DNA of 64,000 nt from Actimicrobium antarcticum (lineage in GTDB: Bacteria > Pseudomonadota > Gammaproteobacteria > Burkholderiales > Burkholderiaceae_D), in contig NZ_BAAAZE010000001.1 in NCBI RefSeq assembly GCF_039536745.1, forward strand, positions 62,001 through 126,000. The letters run 5' to 3'. Below the pieces are notes generated by a model, which had not been told where the DNA came from, did no database searches, and worked only from the letters and a program-made list of their open reading frames with translations. The position numbers and the translations under genes are program-made. Below are positions 15,970 through 25,788 of this stretch, piece after piece (the stretch's first letter is position 1; every line of letters starts with the position of its first letter).

Positions 15970-17571
15970 CTAGCGCCAGTCAGGCGACAGCACCGTCGGC
16001 AATGCCTTGGGCAGCGTGTCCGGAAAATCCCGGCTGAAATGCAGGCCACGGCTTTCGCGTCGTGACAGCGCGCTATGCACGATCAGTGACGCCACCTCAA
16101 CCAGATTGCGTAACTCCAGCAAGTCGCGGGTGATGCGAAAGTGCGCGTAATACTCGTCGATCTCTTCCTTGAGCAGGCGAATCCGGTGCTGGGCCCGTTC
16201 CAGCCGTTTGGTGGTGCGCACGATGCCGACGTAATTCCACATGAAGCGCCGCAGTTCATCCCAGTTATGCGAGAGCACGACTTCTTCATCGGCATTGCTG
16301 ACGCGGCTTTCATCCCAGGCGGGCAACTGGGGCGATTTCTGGCTTGGTTGCTTTTCGATGAACTGGGCCGCAGCGCGACCCAGTACCAGGCATTCGAGCA
16401 GCGAATTGCTGGCCAGCCGGTTGGCACCATGCAAGCCGGTGTACGAGGTCTCGCCGACCGCATACAGGCCCGGCAGGTCGGTGCGACCGGACAGGTCGGT
16501 GACGATGCCACCGCAGGTGTAATGAGCCGCCGGCACTACCGGAATGGGCTGTTTGGTGATGTCGATGCCGAGTTCGAGACAGCGCGCAAGAATGGTCGGA
16601 AAATGTTCCTGCAAAAATTCCGGTGACTTGTGGCTGATGTCGAGATCGACGTAATCGAGACCGCGCTTTTTCATTTCCGCATCGATGGCCCGGGCCACGA
16701 TATCGCGCGGCGCGAGTTCGGCCCGTTCGTCCTGTTCCAGCATGAAGCGGGTGCCCGCGGCGGCACCGGCCGCTGCCGGTAATTTCAGCATGCCGCCTTC
16801 GCCACGTACCGCTTCCGTGATCAGGAATGACTTGGCATACGGGTGATACAAACAGGTCGGATGGAACTGGATGAATTCCATGTTGGCGACGCGGCAGCCA
16901 GCGCGCCACGCCATGGCGATGCCGTCGCCGGTAGCGGTGTCCGGATTGGTGGTGTACAGATAGACCTTGCCGGCACCGCCGGTGGCCAGCACGGTGTGAT
17001 CGGCGTCGATGGTGATGACCTTGCCGGATTTCACGTCCTGCACGTACAGGCCGAGGCAACGTGGCTCGGCGGTGCCGCCGGGAAGTTTGTTGGACTTGAT
17101 CACATCGATGGCGTAGTGATGTTCCAGCAGCGTGATGTTCGGATTGCTGCGCACGATCTGTTCCAGCGTGACCTGGACTGCGTGGCCGGTGGCGTCCGCC
17201 GCATGGATGATGCGCCGCTGACTGTGGCCGCCTTCGCGGGTCAGGTGAAAACCCAGTTCGGCCGAGTCGTCGCGGGTAAATGGCACGCCTTGTTCGATCA
17301 GCCATTCGATGGCTTCGCGACCATGTTCGACGATAAAGCGGGTCGCGCTTTCGTCGCACAGGCCGGCACCGGCAACCAGCGTATCGGCGATATGTTCGGC
17401 GTAGCTGTCGCCGGAATCCAGCACGGCAGCGATACCGCCTTGCGCCCAGTTGCTGGCGCCGTCGAGCAGTTCGCGTTTGGAGATGATGACGACTTTGCGG
17501 GTTTTGGCGAGATGCAGGGCGACGGAGAGTCCAGCCAGTCCGCTGCCAACGATGGCGACATCAAATTTCAT
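15970..17571 (-). CDS. nadB: L-aspartate oxidase
   Basis: A 533-residue flavoenzyme that oxidises L-aspartate to iminoaspartate, the first step of NAD synthesis and the substrate of NadA. It begins MKFDVAIVGSGLAGLSVALHLA, the FAD-binding GxGxxG. ASNWAQGGIAAV, HSQRRIIHAADATGHAV, EFIQFHPT and GLHGANRLASNSLLEC follow in the expected order of the succinate dehydrogenase flavoprotein family. A TTG 30 bases upstream is in frame but has no support. It lies 96 bases after purT on the same strand and ends in its own terminator. Confidence 0.93.
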   Translation of the reverse strand: MKFDVAIVGSGLAGLSVALHLAKTRKVVIISKRELLDGASNWAQGGIAAVLDSGDSYAEHIADTLVAGAGLCDESATRFIVEHGREAIEWLIEQGVPFTRDDSAELGFHLTREGGHSQRRIIHAADATGHAVQVTLEQIVRSNPNITLLEHHYAIDVIKSNKLPGGTAEPRCLGLYVQDVKSGKVITIDADHTVLATGGAGKVYLYTTNPDTATGDGIAMAWRAGCRVANMEFIQFHPTCLYHPYAKSFLITEAVRGEGGMLKLPAAAGAAAGTRFMLEQDERAELAPRDIVARAIDAEMKKRGLDYVDLDISHKSPEFLQEHFPTILARCLELGIDITKQPIPVVPAAHYTCGGIVTDLSGRTDLPGLYAVGETSYTGLHGANRLASNSLLECLVLGRAAAQFIEKQPSQKSPQLPAWDESRVSNADEEVVLSHNWDELRRFMWNYVGIVRTTKRLERAQHRIRLLKEEIDEYYAHFRITRDLLELRNLVEVASLIVHSALSRRESRGLHFSRDFPDTLPKALPTVLSPDWR

Positions 17572-17667
17572 GGTGTGTGTTTTTATTTTTGAAGGGAACA
17601 ACGACTATAAGCCTTTTTCGATTTGCAAGCCGGTAACTATCCAGCCGCAAATCGATGAGGATCTCGT

Positions 17668-18879
17668 TCAGTCGGTGATGACCGGAATGACTTTCGATGC
17701 GGCCAGTTTCGCATTGCTGCGGGCGGTCTCGATGTCGGCCGCCACGGCCAGCGCGACACCCATGCGGCGGCGGGCAAATGACTCCGGTTTGCCAAACAGG
17801 CGAATGTCCACGCCGGGAACGCGCAAGGCATCGGCGACACCATCGAAGGCGATGCCTTTTGCATCGTGCTGTCCGTAAATGACGGCTGAGGCACCCGGGG
17901 CTTTCAGGGACACATCGACCGGCAGGCCGAGGATGGCTTTGGCATGGATTTCGAATTCGCTTTGCACCTGGCTGGCCATCGTCACCATGCCGGTGTCATG
18001 TGGGCGCGGACTGACTTCCGAGAACCAGACCATGTCACCCTTGACGAACAGTTCAACGCCAAACAAACCGCGTCCGCCGAGGTTGTCGGTGACGTCTTTG
18101 GCGATCTTGCGGGCGTTCTCCAGCGCGATCGGTTGCATCGGATGTGGCTGCCAGCTTTCGACGTAATCGCCATTGACCTGGATGTGGCCGATCGGCTCGC
18201 AAAACGAGGTCACGACGGCGCCGGAGGCATCCATCGAGCGTACGGTCAGCAGTGTAATTTCATACTCGAAATCAATGAACCCTTCGACGATCACGCGACC
18301 GGCATCGACCCGGCTCCCGGCGGCTGCGTAATCCCAGGCGGCATCAACGTCGGCGGCGCTGTCGAGTTTCGATTGGCCTTTGCCTGACGACGACATGACC
18401 GGCTTGACGATGCACGGAAAACCGATCTCGCCACAGGCGGCCTGCAGTTCGGCCTTGCTATCGGCAAAGCGGTACGGCGAGGTGGGCAATTGCAGTTCTT
18501 CCGCGACCAGCCTGCGGATGCCTTCGCGGTTCATCGTCAGCCAGGTAGCGCGCGCGGTAGGAATCACGGTGACGATGCCGGCCTGTTCCAGTTCCATCAA
18601 CCGAGTGGTGGCGATGGCTTCGATTTCCGGCACGACCAGGTCCGGTTTTTCAAGGGCGATCAGCGCTTCCAGTGCATCGCCGTCCGCCATGTTGATGACG
18701 TGGGCGCGATGCGCGACTTGCTGGCCGGGTGCATCGGCATAGCGATCGACGGCGATCACTTCCACACCGAGGCGCTGCAGTGAAATGATGACCTCCTTGC
18801 CCAGTTCGCCGGAGCCGAGCAGCATGACACGGGTAGCGTTGGGGGACAGCGGGGTGCCGAAGCGGACGGGAGTTTTCAT
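17668..18879 (-). CDS. purT: Formate-dependent phosphoribosylglycinamide formyltransferase 2
   Basis: A 403-residue ATP-grasp enzyme that formylates glycinamide ribonucleotide using formate and ATP, replacing folate-dependent PurN. The N-terminal PreATP-grasp domain has VMLLGSGELGKEV; CIVKPVMSSSGKGQS is the ATP-grasp loop, and GVELFVKGDMVWFSEVSPRPHDTGMVT supplies the metal and substrate region. The C-terminal GVADALRVPGVDIRLFGKPES matches the family. It is a complete, standard-length copy, upstream of nadB on the same strand. Confidence 0.93.
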   Translation of the reverse strand: MKTPVRFGTPLSPNATRVMLLGSGELGKEVIISLQRLGVEVIAVDRYADAPGQQVAHRAHVINMADGDALEALIALEKPDLVVPEIEAIATTRLMELEQAGIVTVIPTARATWLTMNREGIRRLVAEELQLPTSPYRFADSKAELQAACGEIGFPCIVKPVMSSSGKGQSKLDSAADVDAAWDYAAAGSRVDAGRVIVEGFIDFEYEITLLTVRSMDASGAVVTSFCEPIGHIQVNGDYVESWQPHPMQPIALENARKIAKDVTDNLGGRGLFGVELFVKGDMVWFSEVSPRPHDTGMVTMASQVQSEFEIHAKAILGLPVDVSLKAPGASAVIYGQHDAKGIAFDGVADALRVPGVDIRLFGKPESFARRRMGVALAVAADIETARSNAKLAASKVIPVITD

Positions 18880-18981
18880 GGATCGATGGCGCGAGGCGTT
18901 GAGAATAAAGGTGACCCGAATGATACCGCTTGCGGCGAATCATTCCTGAAAAACACATCAGGTCCTACTTGAAAATGCATG

Positions 18982-19012
18982 AAAAAAGCCGCCGGGGTGA
19001 GCCGGCGGCTTT
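18982..19012 (-). terminator. Rho-independent terminator of the MHS transporter
   Basis: On the minus strand AAAGCCGCCGG, a six-base loop and CCGGCGGCTTTTTT form a strong GC stem with a T tract, just beyond the transporter stop. Confidence 0.88.
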
Positions 19013-19033
19013 GCGGGTTAGTGCGTGTTTCGG

Positions 19034-20698
19034 TTAAAAGTCAGCTGCGTAAATATCGTTGTCCTTGGTTTCCTTGACGAACAACATACCGATGACGAAG
19101 CAGACTGCAGCGATCACGATCGGGTACCAGAGACCGTAGTAGATGTCGCCCTTGTAAGCCACCAGTGCAAACGCCGTGGTTGGCAACAAGCCGCCGAACC
19201 AGCCGTTACCGATGTGATACGGCAGCGACATCGAGGTGTAACGAATACGAGTTGGGAACATTTCGACCAGCATTGCCGCGATCGGGCCGTAGACCATCGT
19301 CACATACAGCACAAGGATGGTCAACATCAGCAAGACCATTGGCTTGTTCATCTGGTCAGGATCGGCTTTGGATGGATATCCTGCGGCCTTGATCGCATCG
19401 CTCATTTCTTTTTTGAATGCTTTGTCCTTGGCAGCGGCATCGTCTTTCGAGAGACCGTTGGCATCATAGCTCTGGATGACTTTGTCACCAATTTTCACGG
19501 TGGCGACCGAGCCGGCCGGACCTTCGACGTTGGTGTAGTTGACCGATGCATTGGCCAGTACGGTGCGTGAGACGTCACAGGAAGACGTGAACTTCTTGGT
19601 GCCGGTCGGATTGAACAGGAACTGGCATTGTGCCGGATCGGCCGTGACGACGACTGGCGCATTGGTCAGTGCCGTTTCGAGAGCCGGATTGGCGTAGTGG
19701 GTCAGCGCAGAAAAAATCGGGAAGTAGGTCAGTGCAGCAATCAGCATGCCGCCCATGATGATTGGCTTGCGGCCAATCTTGTCCGACAGCGAACCGAAGA
19801 TCAGGAAGAACGGTGTACCGATCAGCAGTGATGCGGCGATCAGCAGGTTGGCGGTGGAGCCGTCGACCTTCAGGGTTTGCGTCATGAAGAACAGCGCATA
19901 GAACTGACCGGTGTACCAGACCACTGCCTGGCCGGCGGTCAGGCCGATCAGTGCCAGGATCACGATTTTCAGGTTTTTCCATTGGCCGAAGGCTTCGGAC
20001 AATGGTGCTTTGGAGGTCTTGCCTTCGGCCTTCATTTTGGCAAAGGCAGGCGACTCGCTCATCGACAAGCGAATCCAGACTGACACGGCCAGCAGGAACA
20101 CTGACAACAGGAACGGAATGCGCCAGCCCCAATCGGCAAATGCGGCTTCGCCCATCGCGGTCCGTGTACCCAGAATCACCAGCAGCGACAGGAACAGGCC
20201 CAGTGTTGCCGTGGTCTGGATCCACGCCGTGAAGGCGCCGCGCTTGTGGTCCGGAGCGTGCTCGGCGACATAGGTCGCTGCGCCGCCATACTCGCCGCCG
20301 AGCGCCAGGCCCTGCAGAATGCGCAAGGTCACGAGGATGATCGGTGCAGCAATGCCGATCGATGCATAGCTTGGCAGGATACCCACCAGGAACGTCGAGC
20401 CGCCCATCAGCAGGATGGTCACCAGGAAAGTGTATTTGCGGCCGATCATGTCGCCGAGGCGACCGAACACCAGCGCGCCAAACGGGCGCACGATGAAACC
20501 TGCAGCAAATGCCAGCAGGGCAAAAATGAACGCAGTATTGGGGTCGGTGCCGGCAAAGAACTGCTTGGCAATGATGGATGCGAGCGAGCCGTACAAATAA
20601 AAGTCATACCATTCAAAGACGGTACCCAATGAGGATGCAAAAATAACCTTGCGTTCCTCTGGTGTGATCTTGTGGGGGATCGGTGTTGCAGTAGCCAT
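19034..20698 (-). CDS. MHS-family MFS transporter with an extracytoplasmic insert
   Basis: A 554-residue major facilitator of the metabolite:H+ symporter group, a family that takes up organic acids, betaines or shikimate. Near the N-terminus ASSLGTVFEWYDFYLYG is the family hallmark, and GRLGDMIGRKYTF and SDKIGRKP are the two repeated loop motifs. Between late helices, at about residues 345-452, is an insert of roughly 100 hydrophilic residues (two Cys, a KIGDKVIQSYDANG segment) not usual for the fold. The ATG follows GGAG at good spacing; the upstream extension is rejected. It diverges from the thiolase operon, so it may import that operon's substrate. Confidence 0.85.
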   Translation of the reverse strand: MATATPIPHKITPEERKVIFASSLGTVFEWYDFYLYGSLASIIAKQFFAGTDPNTAFIFALLAFAAGFIVRPFGALVFGRLGDMIGRKYTFLVTILLMGGSTFLVGILPSYASIGIAAPIILVTLRILQGLALGGEYGGAATYVAEHAPDHKRGAFTAWIQTTATLGLFLSLLVILGTRTAMGEAAFADWGWRIPFLLSVFLLAVSVWIRLSMSESPAFAKMKAEGKTSKAPLSEAFGQWKNLKIVILALIGLTAGQAVVWYTGQFYALFFMTQTLKVDGSTANLLIAASLLIGTPFFLIFGSLSDKIGRKPIIMGGMLIAALTYFPIFSALTHYANPALETALTNAPVVVTADPAQCQFLFNPTGTKKFTSSCDVSRTVLANASVNYTNVEGPAGSVATVKIGDKVIQSYDANGLSKDDAAAKDKAFKKEMSDAIKAAGYPSKADPDQMNKPMVLLMLTILVLYVTMVYGPIAAMLVEMFPTRIRYTSMSLPYHIGNGWFGGLLPTTAFALVAYKGDIYYGLWYPIVIAAVCFVIGMLFVKETKDNDIYAADF

Positions 20699-21059
20699 GC
20701 TTGTCTCCAGATTTCTAGTTTGTTTGTCGTTACGCTTTGGCAGGTGCGTACGGGTTTGGTACCGGTGTGGAGTGTGCAGGCCAAAACTTACGGGATTCTT
20801 GCGAAAAGCGGAAGAAACCTCACTGCTTTGCGAATTGTCGAAAATACCTTTAAACGCGACTTTCAAGATTTGCGAACGACCGTACTAAATCATGCTATTC
20901 TCGAATCCCGCTGCCGCAGGAAGCTGGAGCAGCCCGGCGCGTGGTATCGGCATCACGCTTGTCCGCGCAATTAGCCAGGTTCGTTGTCAATACTATTTAC
21001 TTGCTTACCTATTTACCCATTTACTCAACCACGCAGCCCACCCATTTCAGGAGACTCAC
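20699..21059. other. Divergent promoter region, transporter and thiolase operon
   Basis: No convincing gene. It separates the minus-strand transporter from the plus-strand catabolic operon. An ACGACCGT element at 20876-20883 sits in CGAACGACCGTACT and recurs in front of the fadJ-like gene. CAGGAG just before the thiolase ATG is its ribosome site. No clear sigma-70 promoter could be fixed by eye. Confidence 0.5.
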
Positions 21060-22238
21060 ATGACCGACGCAGTCATCGTATCTACCGCACGCACCGCATT
21101 AGCCAAGTCCTGGAAGGGCGCCTTCAACTTGACCCACGGCGCTACGCTGGGGGGCCATGCACTGCAACACGCGATCGAGCGTGCGCAGATCGAATCCGGC
21201 GAGGTCGAGGATGTCATCATCGGTTGCGCCACGCCTGAAGGCGCAACCGGCAGCAACATTGCGCGCCAGATTGCTCTGCGCGCAGGCTGCCCGGTCACCA
21301 CCGGCGGCATGACCATCAACCGCTTCTGTTCTTCCGGACTGCAAACCATCGCCACCGCGGCACAGCGCATCATTGCCGGCGAAGGTGACATCTACGCTGC
21401 CGGCGGCGTCGAGTCGATTTCGTGTGTTCAGCAAGAAGCCAACACCCACATGCTGATGGAAGTCTGGCTCAAGCAAAACAAGCCGGAACTGTATTGGCCG
21501 ATGCTGCAAACCGCCGAGACCGTGGCCAAGCGCTACAACATCAGCCGCGAGCGCCAGGACGCTTACGGCGTGCAAAGCCAGCAGCGCGCTTTCGCAGCCC
21601 AGCAAGCCGGTAAATTCGATGCAGAAATTGCGCCGATGACCACCATCATGGGTGTTGCCGACAAGGCCACCGGCATGCTGGTCAGCCGCGAAGTCACGAT
21701 CTCTGCCGATGAAGGTATCCGTGCCGACACCACTCTCGAAGCCGTCTCGAAAATCCGCAGCGCAGTGCCGGGTGGCGTCATCACCGCCGGTAACGCCAGC
21801 CAGTTTTCGGATGGTGCTTCGGTCGCCATCGTCATGAGCAGCAAGGTTGCCGAAGCCAAGGGATTAAAGCCGCTGGGTATTTATCGCGGCTTTGCCGTGG
21901 CCGGTTGCGAGCCGGATGAAATGGGGATTGGCCCGGTCTATGCGATTCCGAAACTGCTGAAAAAAGCCGGTCTGAAAGTCGAAGACATCGGTCTGTGGGA
22001 ACTCAACGAAGCCTTTGCCGTGCAAGTGCTGTATTGCGCCGATACGCTGGGCATCCCGCTGGACCGCCTCAATGTCAACGGCGGCGCGATTGCAGTTGGC
22101 CATCCGTATGGTGTGTCCGGTGCGCGCCTGACCGGTCATGCGCTGATCGAAGGCAAGCGTCGTGGCGTCAAGTACGTGGTCGTGACGATGTGTATCGGTG
22201 GCGGTCAGGGTGCGGCAGGCTTGTTCGAAGTCCTGTAA
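21060..22238 (+). CDS. Acetyl-CoA acetyltransferase (thiolase)
   Basis: A 392-residue thiolase performing the last, chain-shortening step of a beta-oxidation-type pathway. The nucleophilic Cys is in NRFCSSGLQTIA; the His of GGAIAVGHPYGVSGAR and the Cys of VVTMCIGGGQGAAGLFE complete the active site. ATG follows CAGGAGACTCAC; a longer frame upstream adds 56 residues without thiolase character. First gene of the operon reaching the epoxide-hydrolase-like gene. Confidence 0.9.
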   Translation: MTDAVIVSTARTALAKSWKGAFNLTHGATLGGHALQHAIERAQIESGEVEDVIIGCATPEGATGSNIARQIALRAGCPVTTGGMTINRFCSSGLQTIATAAQRIIAGEGDIYAAGGVESISCVQQEANTHMLMEVWLKQNKPELYWPMLQTAETVAKRYNISRERQDAYGVQSQQRAFAAQQAGKFDAEIAPMTTIMGVADKATGMLVSREVTISADEGIRADTTLEAVSKIRSAVPGGVITAGNASQFSDGASVAIVMSSKVAEAKGLKPLGIYRGFAVAGCEPDEMGIGPVYAIPKLLKKAGLKVEDIGLWELNEAFAVQVLYCADTLGIPLDRLNVNGGAIAVGHPYGVSGARLTGHALIEGKRRGVKYVVVTMCIGGGQGAAGLFEVL

Positions 22239-22345
22239 CAGCCGGCACCTGGCGGGTCACGCATGCGTGACCGCGCTGTAGTTTCCGAGGCTTCCTGCTC
22301 GCGCAGGAAGCACAGCCCCTTCGTTGCCCATCATCGGAGCCATCG

Positions 22346-24163
22346 ATGCAATCCAAAATCCTGTCACGTCGTGATCTCGACTTCCTGCTGTACGAATGGC
22401 TGCATGTCGAAACACTGGCCTCCCGCGAACGCTTCGCGGATCACTCGGCCGAAACCTTCAACGCCGCACTCGACACCTGCGAGCAGATCGCTACCGAACT
22501 GTTCGCCCCGCACAATAAAAAGAACGACCAGAACGAACCGCATTTCGACGGCAATCACGTACACATGATTCCCGAAGTGCAGGTCGCGCTGGATGCCTTT
22601 TGCGCAGCCGGCCTGATGGCAGCCGGCCAGGACTTCGACAACGGCGGCATGCAGTTGCCGTGTGTGGTCGAGAAAGCCGGCTTTGCGTATTTCAAGGGCG
22701 CCAATGTCGGCACCTCGTCGTATCCGTTCCTGACCATCGGCAATGCCAATACGCTGATGAAATGCGGCACGCCGGAACAGATCGACACCTACGTCAAGCC
22801 GATGCTGACCGGTCGCTTCTTCGGCACCATGTGCTTGTCCGAACCGCAGGCCGGTTCCAGCTTGTCCGACATCGTCACCCGTGCCGAAGCACAGGCCGAT
22901 GGCAGTTATCGCATCACCGGCAACAAGATGTGGATATCGGCCGGTGAACATGAACTGGCAGAAAACATCGTCCATCTGGTGCTGGCCAAAGTTCCCGGCC
23001 CGGATGGCAAACTGATTCCGGGCGTGAAGGGCATCTCGCTGTTCATCGTCCCGAAAAAGCTGGTCAATGCCGATGGCTCGACGGGCGAGCGCAATGACGT
23101 CGTGCTGGCCGGCCTGAATCACAAGATGGGCTATCGCGGCACCACCAATTGCCTGCTCAATTTTGGCGAAGGCAAGTTCACGCCGCAAGGCAAGCCGGGT
23201 GCGATCGGCTATCTGGTCGGCGAGGTCCACAAGGGTCTGGCCAACATGTTCCACATGATGAACGAGGCCCGTATCGGGGTCGGACTTGGCGCCGTCATGC
23301 TGGGATATACCGGCTACCTGCATGCGCTCGATTACGCCCGCAACCGTCCGCAGGGACGCGCGCCACAGGCCAAGGACCCGGCCATGCCGCAGTTGCCGAT
23401 CATTGCGCATACCGATGTCCGGCGCATGCTGCTGGCACAAAAATCGTATGTCGAAGGTGGTTTGGCGCTGGCGCTGTATTGCTCGAAACTGGTCGATGAC
23501 GAGCGCACCGCGCCGGCATCCGAACAACGCGCGCACGCCACCTTGTTGCTCGATATCCTCACGCCGATTGCCAAGTCGTGGCCGTCGCAGTGGTGCCTCG
23601 AAGCCAACAACCTGGCAATTCAGGTGCATGGCGGCTATGGCTACACGCGTGAGTACAACGTCGAGCAGTTCTATCGCGACAACCGCCTCAATCCGATTCA
23701 TGAAGGCACCCACGGCATTCAGGGTCTGGACCTGCTCGGACGCAAGGTGGCCATGCAACATGGCGCAGCGTTCGCGGCACTGGCAGCCGAGGTTGGCAAG
23801 ACCGTCGAACGCGCCATGGCTACCCCGGAACTGGCGGCCAATGCCACCGATCTGGCAGCGGCCTGGCAGCGCATCGCCGTGGTGACGCAAACCCTGCACG
23901 CCGCTGGCGACCTGAACAAGACACTAGCCAATGCCTCGCTGTATCTGGAAGCATTCGGCCATGCCGTGGTGGCCTGGATCTGGCTGGAACAGGCGCTGCT
24001 GGCAACCGGCAAATCGGCCTCGCACGATGCCGATTTCTATCGTGGCAAACTGCAGGCCTGCACGTACTTTTTTCAATGGGAACTGCCGAAGATCCAGCCG
24101 CAACTGGACCTGCTGGCACGCCTCGATACCACCACGCTCGACATGCAGGATGCGTGGTTCTAA
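22346..24163 (+). CDS. Long (FadE-type, ~600 aa) acyl-CoA dehydrogenase
   Basis: A 605-residue acyl-CoA dehydrogenase of the larger type that carries an extra C-terminal helical domain. MCLSEPQAGSSLSDI is the FAD/substrate segment, GYRGTTNCLLNFGEG precedes the C-terminal domain, and QVHGGYGYTREYNVEQFYRDNRLNPIHEGTHGIQ holds the catalytic Glu (HEGT). It would introduce the double bond in an acyl-CoA at the inner face of the membrane or cytoplasm. It sits between thiolase and a small Dabb protein in the same operon. The substrate is not deducible. Confidence 0.88.
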   Translation: MQSKILSRRDLDFLLYEWLHVETLASRERFADHSAETFNAALDTCEQIATELFAPHNKKNDQNEPHFDGNHVHMIPEVQVALDAFCAAGLMAAGQDFDNGGMQLPCVVEKAGFAYFKGANVGTSSYPFLTIGNANTLMKCGTPEQIDTYVKPMLTGRFFGTMCLSEPQAGSSLSDIVTRAEAQADGSYRITGNKMWISAGEHELAENIVHLVLAKVPGPDGKLIPGVKGISLFIVPKKLVNADGSTGERNDVVLAGLNHKMGYRGTTNCLLNFGEGKFTPQGKPGAIGYLVGEVHKGLANMFHMMNEARIGVGLGAVMLGYTGYLHALDYARNRPQGRAPQAKDPAMPQLPIIAHTDVRRMLLAQKSYVEGGLALALYCSKLVDDERTAPASEQRAHATLLLDILTPIAKSWPSQWCLEANNLAIQVHGGYGYTREYNVEQFYRDNRLNPIHEGTHGIQGLDLLGRKVAMQHGAAFAALAAEVGKTVERAMATPELAANATDLAAAWQRIAVVTQTLHAAGDLNKTLANASLYLEAFGHAVVAWIWLEQALLATGKSASHDADFYRGKLQACTYFFQWELPKIQPQLDLLARLDTTTLDMQDAWF

Positions 24164-24174
24164 GTAAAGACAAG

Positions 24175-24501
24175 ATGATCAAACATATCGTGATGTGGAC
24201 CCTGAAAGACCAGGCCGAAGGCAACGACAAAGCGACCAATCTGCTGCAGATGAAAGTCCTGCTGGAAAGTTGCAGGGACATCGTGCCGGGGATGCGGAAG
24301 TTCGAAGTGTCTCTGGCCCAGCCCGGCCTTGAATGTACCTGCGACATTTTGCTGGATTCGGAATTCGATACGGCGCATGCGCTCGACGATTACCAGTCCC
24401 ATCCGGTCCATCTCGCCACCAAACCATTTATCGGTGCAGTACGCGAAACGCGTCACTGCATGGATGTGCTGTCCGAAGCGCCAGTGAGCGCTGCACCGTA
24501 A
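24175..24501 (+). CDS. Dabb-domain (stress responsive A/B barrel) protein
   Basis: A 108-residue dimeric alpha-beta barrel protein. MIKHIVMWTLK is the characteristic first strand, and HALDDYQSHPVHLATKPFIGAVRETRHCMD the conserved C-terminal half. Members include small lyases and cyclases as well as proteins with no known activity. It starts 12 bases after the acyl-CoA dehydrogenase and is 49 bases before an SDR gene, so it probably acts on an intermediate of this operon. The role is unassigned. Confidence 0.8.
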   Translation: MIKHIVMWTLKDQAEGNDKATNLLQMKVLLESCRDIVPGMRKFEVSLAQPGLECTCDILLDSEFDTAHALDDYQSHPVHLATKPFIGAVRETRHCMDVLSEAPVSAAP

Positions 24502-24549
24502 CAAGTTCTTCCCAAAACATAACAAGCACCTAACCCGCAAGGAGACCGC

Positions 24550-25332
24550 ATGCGCACCATCCAGCAACTCTTCAATCTCGACGGCAAGACCGCACTGGTC
24601 ACCGGCAGCTCACGCGGCCTCGGCCTGCAAATCGCCGAAGCGCTGGGCGAGCAGGGCGCCACCGTCGTGCTGTCGTCACGCAAGCAGTCCGAACTCGACG
24701 AAGCCATCGCACATCTGAAAAGCCGCGGCATCACGGCCACCGCAATTGTCGCGGACCTGTCCAAAGATGCAGCGGTTGACGAGCTGGTGACCGAGGCCCT
24801 GAAGCGTCTTGGTCACATCGATATTCTGGTCAACAACGCCGGCGCGACCTGGGGCGCACCGGCCGAAGACCATCCGGTGGCGGCATGGGACAAGGTCATG
24901 AACCTGAACATACGCAGCATCTTTCTGCTCTCGCAGGCAGTCGGCAAGCGCTCGATGATCCCGCGCAAATATGGCCGCATCATCAACGTCGCCTCGATCG
25001 CCGGCCTGTCCGGCAATGCGCCGGGCACGATGCAAACCATTGCGTACAACACCTCCAAAGGCGCGGTGGTCAATTTCACTCGTACGCTGGCGGGCGAGTG
25101 GGGCCCGCATGGCATCACCGTGAATGCGCTGGCACCAGGATTTTTTCCGTCCAAGATGACCAATGGCTTGCTGGCCATCCTCGGCAAGGACGAACTGGCG
25201 ACCCACGCTCCATTGCAACGCATCGGCGACGATGAAGACCTGAAAGGCGCCGCGCTGCTGTTCGCATCGGATGCCGGCAAGCACATCACCGGCCAGATCC
25301 TGGCGGTGGATGGCGGTGTCTCGGCGGTCTGA
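24550..25332 (+). CDS. Short-chain dehydrogenase/reductase
   Basis: A 260-residue classical SDR. TGSSRGLGLQIAE is the NAD(P) loop, NNAGATWG the structural motif, and VASIAGLSGNAPGTMQTIAYNTSKGAV provides Ser, Tyr and Lys of the active site. VDGGVSAV ends the protein in the usual way. It may oxidise the 3-hydroxyacyl-CoA made in this operon, since no FadB-like gene is present. An AAGGAG precedes the ATG. The stop shares a base with the next start. Confidence 0.85.
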   Translation: MRTIQQLFNLDGKTALVTGSSRGLGLQIAEALGEQGATVVLSSRKQSELDEAIAHLKSRGITATAIVADLSKDAAVDELVTEALKRLGHIDILVNNAGATWGAPAEDHPVAAWDKVMNLNIRSIFLLSQAVGKRSMIPRKYGRIINVASIAGLSGNAPGTMQTIAYNTSKGAVVNFTRTLAGEWGPHGITVNALAPGFFPSKMTNGLLAILGKDELATHAPLQRIGDDEDLKGAALLFASDAGKHITGQILAVDGGVSAV

Positions 25333-25775
25333 TGGACTGGACCACTGCCAAGCCTTTTCCGGTCGAGATTCCATTTTTGCAGGAGCTCGGGGTCGAGTTC
25401 CTGGGCATGGAAGACGGCCAGGCGCAGGTTGCGCTGACACTCGCCGAACGCCACATGAATAGCTGGCACGTCGGCCATGGCGGCGTCACGATGACGTTGC
25501 TCGATGTCGCCATGGCGATGGCGGGCAGGTCGCTGGAACCAAGCGCCATCGGTGCCGTCACAGTCGACATGAACACCACGTTCATGCGTCCGGCCGGCCA
25601 GCCCGGCACCCGTCTCGTTGCCAAGGGCCGGGCTTACCATCGCGCCACCACGCTGGTGTTTTGCGAAGGCGAAGTCTGGAGCGGCCAGCAACTGGTGGCC
25701 AAAGCCATGGGCACCTTCAAATTTTTGAAGCGGGCGGACGCCGCCCGCAAGATCGACCACACATCCACCCCCTGA
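25332..25775 (+). CDS. PaaI-like hotdog-fold acyl-CoA thioesterase
   Basis: A 147-residue hotdog thioesterase. MNSWHVGHGGVTMTLLDVAMAMAG is the PaaI/YbgC-type substrate segment, with the HGG element conserved in this family, followed by VTVDMNTTFMRPAG and KGRAYHRATTLVFCEGEVW. It would release free acid and CoA from a dead-end or final thioester. It begins one base into the SDR stop, so the pair is translationally coupled. Thirteen bases separate it from the next gene. Confidence 0.85.
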   Translation: MDWTTAKPFPVEIPFLQELGVEFLGMEDGQAQVALTLAERHMNSWHVGHGGVTMTLLDVAMAMAGRSLEPSAIGAVTVDMNTTFMRPAGQPGTRLVAKGRAYHRATTLVFCEGEVWSGQQLVAKAMGTFKFLKRADAARKIDHTSTP

Positions 25776-25788
25776 CTCTGGAGACCCA

